A stretch of DNA of 64,000 bases. Origin: Thermoanaerobaculia bacterium (GTDB taxonomy: Bacteria > Acidobacteriota > Thermoanaerobaculia > Multivoradales > J023). Where the stretch lies: positions 124,001 to 188,000 of the forward strand of contig JAUIJL010000001.1 in the NCBI GenBank assembly GCA_030431255.1, written 5' to 3'. Below the pieces are notes generated by a model, which made no database searches, had not been told where the DNA came from, and saw nothing but the letters and a program-made list of their open reading frames with translations. Shown piece after piece: positions 24,918-33,085 of the stretch (within the stretch, counting starts at the first letter, position 1; each line of letters opens with the position of its first letter). The position numbers and the translations under genes were made by a program.

Positions 24918-26624
24918 ATGCATAGAAGTTTTAAACACGTCCAAGAAAAGACCGTCCAAGAAAAGATCGCCCAAGAAAAGACCGTCCAAGAAAAGACTGT
25001 CCAAGAAACCTTGGGTTGTGAGCATCTGGTCTGGGAAACCCCTGAGGGTCGACGGATCCTCGATCGGCTGAGCTTTACCCTCGGGCAGGAGAAAACCGCT
25101 CTGGTGGGTGACAACGGTGCCGGCAAATCGACCCTCGCCCGGATTCTGGTGGGCGAGTTGGAGCCGACCTCGGGTTGGGTCCGACGACGGGGGCGCATCG
25201 GTTGGTTGCCCCAAGGGGTGACGGCGACCGACCGGCCGACCCGTCCTCAAAGTGACGAGCCCACCCGTCGCTCCGTCGCGGAGATGCTGGGAATCGCCGC
25301 CCAGCTCGATGCCATGGCGGCGATCGAAAACGGCGCTTGTGACGAGCACTATTTCGAGCAGGTGGGCGATGCTTGGGACGTTGAGGAGAAGGCGAAAGCC
25401 CAGCTCGACCGTCTGGGTTTGAGAGAGCTCGACCTACGGGCCCCGCTGAGCCGGCTCAGCGGCGGCGAGGGCAAGCGGGTCCAATTGGCGGGTTGCCTGC
25501 TGCTGGAGCCGGATCTCCTGGTGCTCGACGAGCCGACGAATCACCTGGACTCGGCTTCTCGGCATCTGCTCTACGATGTGCTCGACGGGTTTCCGCGGGG
25601 GCTGTTGGTGATCAGCCACGATCGAGCGTTGTTGAAGCGTTTGGAGAGAACCCTCGAGCTCTCACCCTTAGGTTTGCGGGCTTACGGCGGTGGCTGGGAT
25701 GTCTATCGTCGGCAGGTGGAGATCGAGAAACAAGCGGCGGCCCATCGATTGGAGGTGGCTTCGTCCCGGCTTGGGCGCCAGGAGCGAGCAGCCCAGGAGG
25801 CGAAAGAACGCCAAGCTTCTAAATCTGCCGGCGGCAAGCGGGCGGCTGCTCGCCGTGGCGCTTCGAGACTCGAGATCCAGGGCGCCAAACGCCAGGCGCA
25901 GCGAACCGTCGCCCGGTTGGGAGTCGCCCACGAGCGACGGATCGCGGAAGCCCGGGAATCTCTGGAAGCGGCCCGATCCGGGGTCCGGTCGTCCGCGAGC
26001 GTGCGTTTAAAGGCGGGAAACGTCGAGGTGCCGTCGAGCAAGGTGCTGGCCGAAATCGATGGGGTCAACATGATATTCGGCGAGCGCCGTATGTGGCCGG
26101 AGCCGGGAATCAGCCTGAAGGTCATCGGGCCGGAGCGGCTGGCCTTGATCGGTGACAGCGGATGCGGCAAATCGACCCTGGCGCGCATTCTGGTCGGCGA
26201 GCTGAAGCCCCATCAGGGACAGGCTCGACTGGCCGTCTCCCGTTTTGCATGGCTGGATCAACAATGCCGCATCTTGCCCGCGAAAACGCCTCTGCTCAAA
26301 GGTATGGTCGCCACGAATCCGGCACTGACGACCCAGGAAGTCTATTGGTTGATGGATCGCTTCTGCCTTGGACGCGACGCCGTGGACCGTCGACCGGAGG
26401 AGCTGAGCGGGGGAGAGCGCATGAGGGCAGCGCTGGCTTGTTTGTTGGGCATCGGCAGCCCACCGCCCCTGCTGGTCCTAGATGAGCCGACCAACAACCT
26501 CGACGTGTCCACGGTGGAAGTGTTGGAAGAGGCCCTGGCGGCGTTTCGCGGCGCCCTCATCGTGATCAGCCATGATCAGTGCTTCCTGGAGGCGGTGGGC
26601 GTCGAAAGGGAGCTGTCGTTGTAG
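24918..26624 (+). CDS. ABC-F family ATPase (ribosome-associated)
   Basis: A 568-aa protein with two ABC domains and no membrane part. Domain 1 has Walker A GDNGAGKST (residue 64 on), LSGGEGKRVQLA and LVLDEPTNHLD. A charged linker (about residues 265-370, KERQASKSAGGKRAAARRG) is the P-site interaction motif region. Domain 2 has GDSGCGKST (residue 412 on), ELSGGERMRAALA and LVLDEPTNNLD. The overall form resembles the antibiotic-target-protection ABC-Fs. The N terminus is extended by the repeat (T/I)VQEK. ATG at 24918 is chosen over 24882 because ACGGAGG is eight bases before it. The drug, if any, is unknown. Confidence 0.93.
   Translation: MHRSFKHVQEKTVQEKIAQEKTVQEKTVQETLGCEHLVWETPEGRRILDRLSFTLGQEKTALVGDNGAGKSTLARILVGELEPTSGWVRRRGRIGWLPQGVTATDRPTRPQSDEPTRRSVAEMLGIAAQLDAMAAIENGACDEHYFEQVGDAWDVEEKAKAQLDRLGLRELDLRAPLSRLSGGEGKRVQLAGCLLLEPDLLVLDEPTNHLDSASRHLLYDVLDGFPRGLLVISHDRALLKRLERTLELSPLGLRAYGGGWDVYRRQVEIEKQAAAHRLEVASSRLGRQERAAQEAKERQASKSAGGKRAAARRGASRLEIQGAKRQAQRTVARLGVAHERRIAEARESLEAARSGVRSSASVRLKAGNVEVPSSKVLAEIDGVNMIFGERRMWPEPGISLKVIGPERLALIGDSGCGKSTLARILVGELKPHQGQARLAVSRFAWLDQQCRILPAKTPLLKGMVATNPALTTQEVYWLMDRFCLGRDAVDRRPEELSGGERMRAALACLLGIGSPPPLLVLDEPTNNLDVSTVEVLEEALAAFRGALIVISHDQCFLEAVGVERELSL
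24939..25010. repeat. 15-bp in-frame tandem repeat at the ABC-F N terminus
   Basis: Four full 15-bp units of GTCCAAGAAAAGACC type plus a partial fifth, encoding VQEKT/VQEKI/AQEKT/VQEKT before the first ABC domain. Bases are almost identical between units, so the expansion is recent. Confidence 0.9.
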
Positions 26625-26630
26625 ACCAGC

Positions 26631-26686
26631 CGGGGCGCGTAGCCCGGGGCGCGTAGCCCGGGGCGCGTAGCCCGGGGCGCGCAGCC
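26631..26686. repeat. 14-bp tandem repeat, four copies
   Basis: CGGGGCGCGTAGCC is repeated three times without change and a fourth time with one change. It begins six bases after the ABC-F stop and is non-coding. It may act as the 3' end of that transcript, but no terminator fold with a U-run is present. Confidence 0.9.
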
Positions 26687-26808
26687 GGACCCTCGCCTGT
26701 GCCATGGGATGAATTTGAGAGAAATCCGGGACGCCCGTGCTTGTGCGAAGGTTCGATCGATGATCTCATTTCATGGATCTCGACCTGGGGGCCGTCGGCG
26801 GACCTTGG

Positions 26809-26814
26809 TAGAAT
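26809..26814 (+). promoter_or_regulatory. -10-like element before the small exported protein gene
   Basis: TAGAAT stands about 72 bp before the ATG at 26886. No convincing -35 hexamer is seen at 16-18 bp spacing. The leader also holds AGGAG six bases before the ATG. Confidence 0.3.
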
Positions 26815-26885
26815 GATGAAAAAGAACCCCTAATTTCTTCGCGATCACGGCTTCAGCCGACCGCGGGAGCCGGCCAGGAGACACT

Positions 26886-27293
26886 ATGGAACGCACGTTG
26901 AAACGCACACTTTGCTTACTCCTCTTCATGCTCACCTGCCTGTTGGTACACGGTGCCGTCATGGCCGAGGATGGGGAGAAGGCCGAAACGACCCTGATCG
27001 GTGAGTATCACTGGAACCGAGGCCATTCCGGAGACTTGAAGGCGGTCTTCACCCCCACCGGCGAAGGCACTTGGGATGTGTCGTTCTACTTCGACTTCCG
27101 CGACAAGCCGCACATCTACACCGGCACCGCCGAGGGCTCCATGGACGGCCGGCTGTCGGGAGAGGTGAAAACCGAGAACAAGAAGCGAACCTTCAGCTTT
27201 GAGGGCGCGTTTTCGGACGGAGTCTTCGAAGGCAATCACGAGGAGCTCACGCCGGAGCGGGCCGGCCAAACGGGTACCCTAACCCTGAAGTAG
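26886..27293 (+). CDS. small exported protein of unknown function
   Basis: A 135-aa protein with a clear signal peptide (hydrophobic core LCLLLFMLTCLLVHGAV, cleavage near MAEDG). The mature part is a likely beta-barrel or sandwich with repeated amphipathic strands (GTWDVSFYFDF, IYTGTAEGSMDG, TFSFEGAFSDGVFEGNHEE). I do not recognise the family. AGGAG precedes the start at proper spacing. It is convergent with the histidine kinase gene. Confidence 0.75.
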   Translation: MERTLKRTLCLLLFMLTCLLVHGAVMAEDGEKAETTLIGEYHWNRGHSGDLKAVFTPTGEGTWDVSFYFDFRDKPHIYTGTAEGSMDGRLSGEVKTENKKRTFSFEGAFSDGVFEGNHEELTPERAGQTGTLTLK

Positions 27294-27314
27294 CACTGCC
27301 GGAAGGAGCGCGGC

Positions 27315-30300
27315 TCATCGCAGCCCGAGGGTGAAGCAGAAGGTCGCGCCGCGGCCTTTCCCCTCGGATTCGACCCAAATCCTGCCCGCATGGGTTCTGA
27401 TCACTCGCTCCGCCACCACCAAGCCGATCCCAATTCCCTCTCGGCTTTGGTCGAGTCGATAGAAGAGCCCGAAGATGTCTGCGTGATGGCGTCGATCGAT
27501 GCCGATGCCTTGATCGCGGACATAGAAAACGGTTTCGAGCCCGTCCGTCCTGGTCCCGATCTCGACGTGGGGCTCGGCACCGTCTTCGGCAAACTTCGTG
27601 GCGTTGTCGATCAAGTGGCCTACGGCGCTCACCAGATGTCTTTTCTTGCCGACCACCAAGGGTAGGTTTTCGGCCACGCTCACCCCGGCCCGACGATCCT
27701 CGAGCGCATCGGATAGGCGCTTGAGGGCCTCTTTAACGATCTCCGCAAACGGCACGACTTGCCGATCCGCGTCTCGGAGACTCAAGCTCGACAATTCTCG
27801 CAATCCGTTCAGCTGACGGTTCATCCGGTCCGTGGCAGCACGAAGTTGCTCGATGTCTTCGCGCATGCGCCGGCTGTTGCCCTCAGCGGTATCCTGCTCC
27901 AAGAGACCGAGGAAACCGTGAATCGAAACCAAAGGCGTCTTCAAGTCGTGAGAGAAGGAGTAGCCCAGCTGCTCGAGCTCACGGTTCTTCACCTCTAGCT
28001 GTCGGATCAATTTTTCCCTTTCCCGCTCGACCTGCTGCTGCCGAGCAATGCGCTGCTTCAATTGATCGTTGCGCAGATGGGCCGCCGCCATCCGACGACG
28101 GAACAGCCAGACGGTGCCGCAAATCCCAAGGGCTGCGATGAGGGTATAGAACATTGCGGTCTCGTGGAGGGCGGGCTGGATCGAAAACTCGAGGACGGCC
28201 TCGTGCTCCGACCACTCGGTTTCGTTGCCGGCGACGGCTCGAAAACGATAATCGCCCGGCGGCAAGCTGGTATAAGAAACCGTCCGATTCAGCTCCGCCG
28301 GAATCCAATCCGGATCAAACCCTTCCAGCCGGTAGCGGACCTTGACCCGCGTCGGTGCCACGAAGCCGGGGGCGGCGAATCCCAGCTCGATGCGCTGGGG
28401 GCCGGGTTCCAAGGAAATGGGCTCCCCGGGCCCCGCGGACGCCAAGGGGGCGCCACCGGAGGGTGCCGACGTGGATTCCGGGCCGGCTAGAACCAGGGTC
28501 TTTCCATCCACTCGGAAGAGGTCGATGACCGCCCTAGGGGCCGGAGGTGGTACGGGCAGGTCCAGGGGATCGACGCGGGAAATCCCGCCAAAAGTGGGGA
28601 ACCAGAGCTTGCCGTCCGTGGCTTGAAGGATCTTTCGGGCACCGACGCATTCACGGTTGACCATGCCGTCGTGCTCGTCGAAGAGCTCGGTCGAAATCTC
28701 CTCCAGTTGCCCATCCATGAAAGCTTGGACGGAGCTGAAAGGGGTCCGGATCACACCGATGGCCGAGCTCATCCACAGGTACCCCAAGGCGTCCAGCTTG
28801 AGATCGAAAATCGAGTCGATGGGCAAGCCGCGAAGGGAGTCCAAGGCTCGAATAGCGCCGTTTTCTAAACGCGCCAAGCCGCCGTTGGTGGCCAACCAAA
28901 TCGTGTCCCCGGAGCCGGCAGGGCCGGGCTCGATCAGAGTGCTGAAGACGACGCTGCCGGGCATGCCGTGCTCCGAGGCGTAGCGCTCGACCTTTCCGTT
29001 CGAGTCGCGAATCATCAAGCTGCCGCGGGCTCCGACGATCAAACGTCCCTGGGTGTCCTCATTGAGCGAAAGGATGAAACGGCTACCCAGCTCGCCCGGC
29101 TCACTGACGAAGGTTTGATGCTCGGTGAATCGGGCCACTCCGAGGCTGGTACCGACCCAGATCTGGCCGGAAGCATCTTGAAACGTCATCCTGAGATGGG
29201 GAGCGGGCAGGCCGTCTGCCTCGGTGAAAAGCTGTAAGCGCGATCCTTGTTTGCGCAGCAAACCTCCGTCCGAAGCGATCCAGATTCCGTCTTCGCGATC
29301 GCGGAAGATGTGACGTACCCGTCCCCGTAGGTGACCTGGGAAGTCGAGGGTGCTCACCTCGTTGTCGATGAGGGTCTGGACTTTGCCGGTATACGTTCCG
29401 ATCCAAAGCTCGTTGGGAGATACCTCCCAAATGGCGTCGACCACGTCGCCATCGAGGCCGTCTCGCTCGGTGAAATTCTTGAACGTGCTGTTGCGGACCT
29501 GAAAAAGACCGCTGTTGTAGGTGGTGAGCCATAGGCTGCCTTCGCGATCCATCGTCAGGGAGCCGACGCCCCGCAGGGTTTGATCATCGGTGCTCGACAG
29601 AGCTTCCAGCTCTCCGGTGGTCGGGTGCATGCGGATCAAACCTTGAGACGCTCCGATCCACAGGCTGCCGTGCGCATCTTGCAAAAGGGCTCCGATCGCC
29701 ACCTCGCTGAGCTCGGGAAGCACCTCGATGCTGCCGTCCTTCAAGCGAGCCAGCCCTCGAGGTGTGCCGATCCAAAGGCCGTCGTCGGTGGTCAGCAGGC
29801 TACCGATTTGGTTGTCGGGTAGGCCGTGGGACATGGTGAATGTCGTGTATTCGCCGTCGTGAAACCGGGTCAATCCTTTGCCGTTGGTGGCCATCCACAT
29901 CGCGCCGGATGCATCTTCGGCCAAATCCGCCACGGTGACGTCTCGCACCTCGGAGTACGGGATGGGAACAGGACGCCCTCCTTGGAAGCGAAAGACCCCC
30001 AGGTCGTCGACGCTGACCCAAATACGCTCTTGGGTGTCGATCAGCAGATCCATGATGGCGGCCCTGGCGGGCAGGGGGGAGCCGAACGGGCGAAATTGCC
30101 CACGCTCGTAGTTGAGCAAGCCATCGCCCCGGGTGCCGATCCAGAAGCGCCCGAAGCGGTCGGCGAAGAGCAGAGTGAAGCCGTCGGTGGTCAGGTTGGG
30201 CAGACGGCTGCGGTCGTAAATCTCGAATCGTCGCCCGTCAAAGCGGGTGAGCCCGGTGAAGGAAGAAATCCAAATATACCCCTCGGGAGATTGGGCCACC

Positions 30301-30524
30301 TCCAACAGGCTGTTGGAGCGCAGCCCGTCCTCCACCGTCCAGCGGGTGACCAGCAGCTCGGAGAGGGGGATATCCGGATGAAGGACGCCTGTCGAGGGCG
30401 TTCCGGCCAGGCAGGCAGCGCTGAGCAAGGCCGAGACGATCCAAAGGATCGCGGGCAAGTCGGGAAAGCTTAAAGAATCTCTCCCCGGCGGTGGCGAGAG
30501 ATTTGAGAGACGGACTGAGATCAT
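27315..30524 (-). CDS. sensor histidine kinase with Reg_prop beta-propeller
   Basis: A 1069-aa membrane sensor kinase. After a signal/anchor helix the periplasmic part is built of Reg_prop repeats (YIWISSFTGLTRFDG, RFWIGTRGDGLLNYE, GLWIGTPRGLARL and others), giving two seven-bladed propellers. A Y_Y_Y domain follows (VKVRYRLEGFDPDW, YRFRAVAGN), then one membrane helix (~residues 785-803), a short coiled coil, HisKA (SFSHDLKTPL, H859) and HATPase_c (HLIDNATKFAED, VRDQGIGID, GIGIGLVVAER). There is no receiver or AraC output, unlike gut Bacteroides hybrid sensors, so a separate response regulator is expected. The ATG at 30524 gives the signal peptide; an earlier start would run into the neighbouring remnant. 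Confidence 0.92.
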   Translation of the reverse strand: MISVRLSNLSPPPGRDSLSFPDLPAILWIVSALLSAACLAGTPSTGVLHPDIPLSELLVTRWTVEDGLRSNSLLEVAQSPEGYIWISSFTGLTRFDGRRFEIYDRSRLPNLTTDGFTLLFADRFGRFWIGTRGDGLLNYERGQFRPFGSPLPARAAIMDLLIDTQERIWVSVDDLGVFRFQGGRPVPIPYSEVRDVTVADLAEDASGAMWMATNGKGLTRFHDGEYTTFTMSHGLPDNQIGSLLTTDDGLWIGTPRGLARLKDGSIEVLPELSEVAIGALLQDAHGSLWIGASQGLIRMHPTTGELEALSSTDDQTLRGVGSLTMDREGSLWLTTYNSGLFQVRNSTFKNFTERDGLDGDVVDAIWEVSPNELWIGTYTGKVQTLIDNEVSTLDFPGHLRGRVRHIFRDREDGIWIASDGGLLRKQGSRLQLFTEADGLPAPHLRMTFQDASGQIWVGTSLGVARFTEHQTFVSEPGELGSRFILSLNEDTQGRLIVGARGSLMIRDSNGKVERYASEHGMPGSVVFSTLIEPGPAGSGDTIWLATNGGLARLENGAIRALDSLRGLPIDSIFDLKLDALGYLWMSSAIGVIRTPFSSVQAFMDGQLEEISTELFDEHDGMVNRECVGARKILQATDGKLWFPTFGGISRVDPLDLPVPPPAPRAVIDLFRVDGKTLVLAGPESTSAPSGGAPLASAGPGEPISLEPGPQRIELGFAAPGFVAPTRVKVRYRLEGFDPDWIPAELNRTVSYTSLPPGDYRFRAVAGNETEWSEHEAVLEFSIQPALHETAMFYTLIAALGICGTVWLFRRRMAAAHLRNDQLKQRIARQQQVEREREKLIRQLEVKNRELEQLGYSFSHDLKTPLVSIHGFLGLLEQDTAEGNSRRMREDIEQLRAATDRMNRQLNGLRELSSLSLRDADRQVVPFAEIVKEALKRLSDALEDRRAGVSVAENLPLVVGKKRHLVSAVGHLIDNATKFAEDGAEPHVEIGTRTDGLETVFYVRDQGIGIDRRHHADIFGLFYRLDQSREGIGIGLVVAERVIRTHAGRIWVESEGKGRGATFCFTLGLR

Positions 30525-30594
30525 AGGGGTGAAGCTCGCGCCGATGAAAGTGAGCAAACATTCTGTCACGGTCGGCGCAAGAGGAGAGGCATCA

Positions 30595-31702
30595 TTACGG
30601 AGCGTCGGCTTTGCAGCCAAAAAGAAAGCTTCGGTCAGCATCACGGCGTTGCGCAAAGCCAGGGAGAAGATCCGATCCTCCCGCCCGGCCACCATGTGCA
30701 CGTCCGGCCTGGACCATCTGGGCGGTGACCTCTTGCTCGTCCTCGGCACCGAGCAACGGCAGATCGAGGGAGGTGAATGAGCCCGGCGCGGCGGTCAGGT
30801 CGCCGTTCGAGGCATCGCCGCCCATGATCACCATCTCCAATAGACCGAATACGTCCAAGGGGAAGTGGGCGCCCGACGAGTTGAAGATGGATCGCGGGTA
30901 GGTCACCATGCTTTTGCCGTGTTTCTCTTCGGAGGTATCGCTGTAGTCGTAGGTGTTGGCTAACCGATCGATGGTGACCACTCTCGGATCGTTGGTGTGA
31001 TTGTTGTCGTAAACCCAAATCTCCGACTCGTCCGGGGACGGATGCCTCACCTCGTAGGGGGTGACGCAGTGCCGGCGGGGAAGTAGACGTCGCCGTTCGG
31101 ATTGAGCTCCGCGGTGGTGAATTGATGGTGCCGAGCTGCCCAGGTGAGGAAGGTCGACATCGACCCAGGTGTAGTCGTCGGCCCGATCGACCACGGTTGT
31201 GGGATAGAGATCCCAATCCAGTGGGTCTTCGGACCAGGGATCCGGCTTGCCCAGGAAGACCTGGGTGTAGGGATGGATGTTGGCCCCGTGCAGACGTCGA
31301 CGCTCGCCGGCGATGGACTTTGTTGCCGAGATGTCGAGCCCGTAGGCACCGGAGGTGGTGGGTTGACCCGCCGGCTCGGTGGCGTGGCTGAGGGTGAGCG
31401 GATCGAGACTCGGCAGCACGAAGAAATCGGTCTTCGCGTAGAGATTGCAGATTCCTCCGGAGCAGCCGGGGAGCTGCAAGTAGTTGGCGCCGATGAAATT
31501 AGCTTGCACCCCGGTCGGATCGACCACCGGCTCGGTGATCTGACAGCCCGAGCAATAGTTGATGCCGACATTCAGCGGAGCATCCTTGGGCACCTCGATC
31601 AAGCCGAAGTTGAACCAACCCGAGGCATCGCTGGTGGTGGTGGCGAGAATGGACGACTGGGTCAGAATGCTCTCGTCGCAACATTTGCGGGCCTAAGGTG
31701 GA
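30595..31702 (-). pseudogene. decayed secreted protein with carboxypeptidase-regulatory-like repeat
   Basis: The minus strand carries a protein-like reading that changes frame. From the 5' end, ILTQSSILATTTSDASGWFN looks like the start of a CarboxypepD_reg/Ig-like unit, but a TAG (31700-31702) closes the frame immediately upstream and no start codon precedes it. The main frame reads to DLPHLGSSAPSI, then the protein-like text moves to another frame (FTTAELNPNGDVYFPAGTA) and returns at YEVRHPSPDESEIWVYDNN. The second shift sits at a run of five G (31057-31061). The gene is 5'-truncated and twice frameshifted, or the assembly is wrong here. Confidence 0.6.
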
Positions 31703-31774
31703 TAGAATTTCAGCCTGAGCATCACGTCTGAGCATCGGCCTGAGCATGGCGCGTCACGCGCCTGACGGGCGGCT

Positions 31775-31805
31775 GAGATCGGTAGGGAGATCGGTAGGGA
31801 GATCG
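31775..31805. repeat. 12-bp tandem repeat before the first sigma gene
   Basis: GAGATCGGTAGG is present twice and starts a third time. The last copy supplies the GGGAG ribosome-binding sequence of the sigma factor starting at 31810, so repeat number could change the initiation region. Just upstream (31713-31757) lies another loose repeat of CTGAGCAT. Confidence 0.75.
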
Positions 31806-31809
31806 TTTC

Positions 31810-32376
31810 TTGCAGGACGCTGATTCACGATTGGGTCGTTTTCTCGACCAATACGGCCCTTGGCTGAAATCTCAGGTGCGGCGCATCTGCCCCCGGGATA
31901 TGGGCATCGTGCCGGAAGATCTCGAGCAAGAAGCTCGGATCCGGCTGTGGAAAGCGCTGAAAAGTGAGAGAACTTTGGAGAATCCCACGTCTTATCTCCA
32001 TAGGGTGGTGTCGACGGTGACCATCGACGCCATGCGGGCGGTGCGCACGGACCGCGAGCGCCACGCTCGGCCCCGGGAGGACACGGGCTCGGACGAGCCG
32101 GTGGCCGACGAGGTGGGGTCGAAAGAGGCCTCGGATCCGTCCCCGGAAACATCCGCCCGTCGATCACAAATGCTGCGCTTCGCCCGTCAGAGCTTGGGTA
32201 GCCTGCCCGCGGAGCGCCGACGGGCGGTGGGGCTCTATTTGCAAGGATTCAAAATTCAGGAAATCGCCGATATTTCGGGTTGGACCGAGCCCAAGGCGAG
32301 AAATCTGCTCTACCGAGGATTGACCACGCTGCGGGAGTCCATGGCAGCGGCTGGAATGAGCCATGAAGATCTCTGA
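31810..32376 (+). CDS. RNA polymerase sigma factor, ECF type (module 1)
   Basis: A 188-aa sigma factor. Region 2 is DLEQEARIRLWKALKS with SYLHRVVSTVTIDAMRAVR, the core-binding and -10 recognition helices. A linker rich in Asp, Glu and Ser follows. Region 4 is LPAERRRAVGLYLQGFKIQEIADISGWTEPKARNLLYRGLTTLR (the helix-turn-helix for -35). It starts with TTG at 31810; no ATG or GTG gives a complete region 2. The stop overlaps the next gene by 14 bases, so the sigma and anti-sigma proteins are translationally coupled. Confidence 0.9.
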   Translation: MQDADSRLGRFLDQYGPWLKSQVRRICPRDMGIVPEDLEQEARIRLWKALKSERTLENPTSYLHRVVSTVTIDAMRAVRTDRERHARPREDTGSDEPVADEVGSKEASDPSPETSARRSQMLRFARQSLGSLPAERRRAVGLYLQGFKIQEIADISGWTEPKARNLLYRGLTTLRESMAAAGMSHEDL

Positions 32377-33085
32377 GGAATCGATGGCGGGTTACCGCGA
32401 GCTGACCGCGCCCGCTGATCGGCAAGCGGCGGCGTGCCTGGATGCGGAGACCCTGAGCGCCTTGGCCGGCGGCGAGCTGGACGCGGCGTCGAGAGATCGC
32501 GCCCTGGATCACATCGTAGACTGCTCGGATTGCGCCACGGAGCTGCGCTTGGCGAAGGAGATCCGGGCTTGGAGCGAGACAAGCTCCGATCAGAAGGGAG
32601 CCGGTCGACGCGAGACGTTTCGTCCGGCTTGGGCGACCCTGGCCGCGGCGATGCTGGCGATCGTCGTCGGGTCTTGGTGGTGGCTGGGTGATCCGTCGTC
32701 AACCCCCGACCGACCCGCTCTGCGTCAGGCCGGGACCGACTTGCGGACGGTCCAGCCGGCGGACGGCAGCGCCTTGGAAACCGTTCCTCGGCGTATTCAG
32801 TGGCAATCCGTCCCGGGCGCGCAGGCCTATCGAGCTCAAGTCTTGGATGCGACGGGCCACGAGGTCTGGCGTAGCCCTTGGGTGGAGGTCACCGAGGTGG
32901 AGCCCGCTTGGGGAGCCGTGCCGCCCGGTACCTTCTTGTGGACCGTCGAGGTGCGGGGTCCCGTAAGCCGCAAACGACTCGGGCCCTTTTCATTCAGCAC
33001 GACTTCCGTGTTCAAGCCGGAGGAGGCATCCGCTCCGGCCCTGGCTCCCGAACCGGAGCCGGCCGCGGAGCCGCGGGCCCAGTGA
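32363..33085 (+). CDS. anti-sigma factor with zinc finger and membrane helix (module 1)
   Basis: A 240-aa single-pass protein. The cytoplasmic N terminus has a zf-HC2-type anti-sigma zinc site: C25, then H50-x3-C54-x2-C57 in DHIVDCSDCATEL. A membrane helix lies at about 88-108 (WATLAAAMLAIVVGSWWWLG). The outer domain has an FN3-like look (IQWQSVPGAQAYRAQVLDAT) and a Pro/Glu/Ala tail. It should hold the sigma factor at the membrane until a periplasmic signal, perhaps proteolysis, releases it. Its last codons overlap the GTG of the CHAT gene (GTGA), the third link in one operon. Confidence 0.88.
   Translation: MKISEESMAGYRELTAPADRQAAACLDAETLSALAGGELDAASRDRALDHIVDCSDCATELRLAKEIRAWSETSSDQKGAGRRETFRPAWATLAAAMLAIVVGSWWWLGDPSSTPDRPALRQAGTDLRTVQPADGSALETVPRRIQWQSVPGAQAYRAQVLDATGHEVWRSPWVEVTEVEPAWGAVPPGTFLWTVEVRGPVSRKRLGPFSFSTTSVFKPEEASAPALAPEPEPAAEPRAQ

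Noticed and set aside
24939-25010. Tandem repeats read as a possible CRISPR array
   Set aside because: Units are 15 bp with no spacers and are in frame within a protein gene; no cas genes are present.
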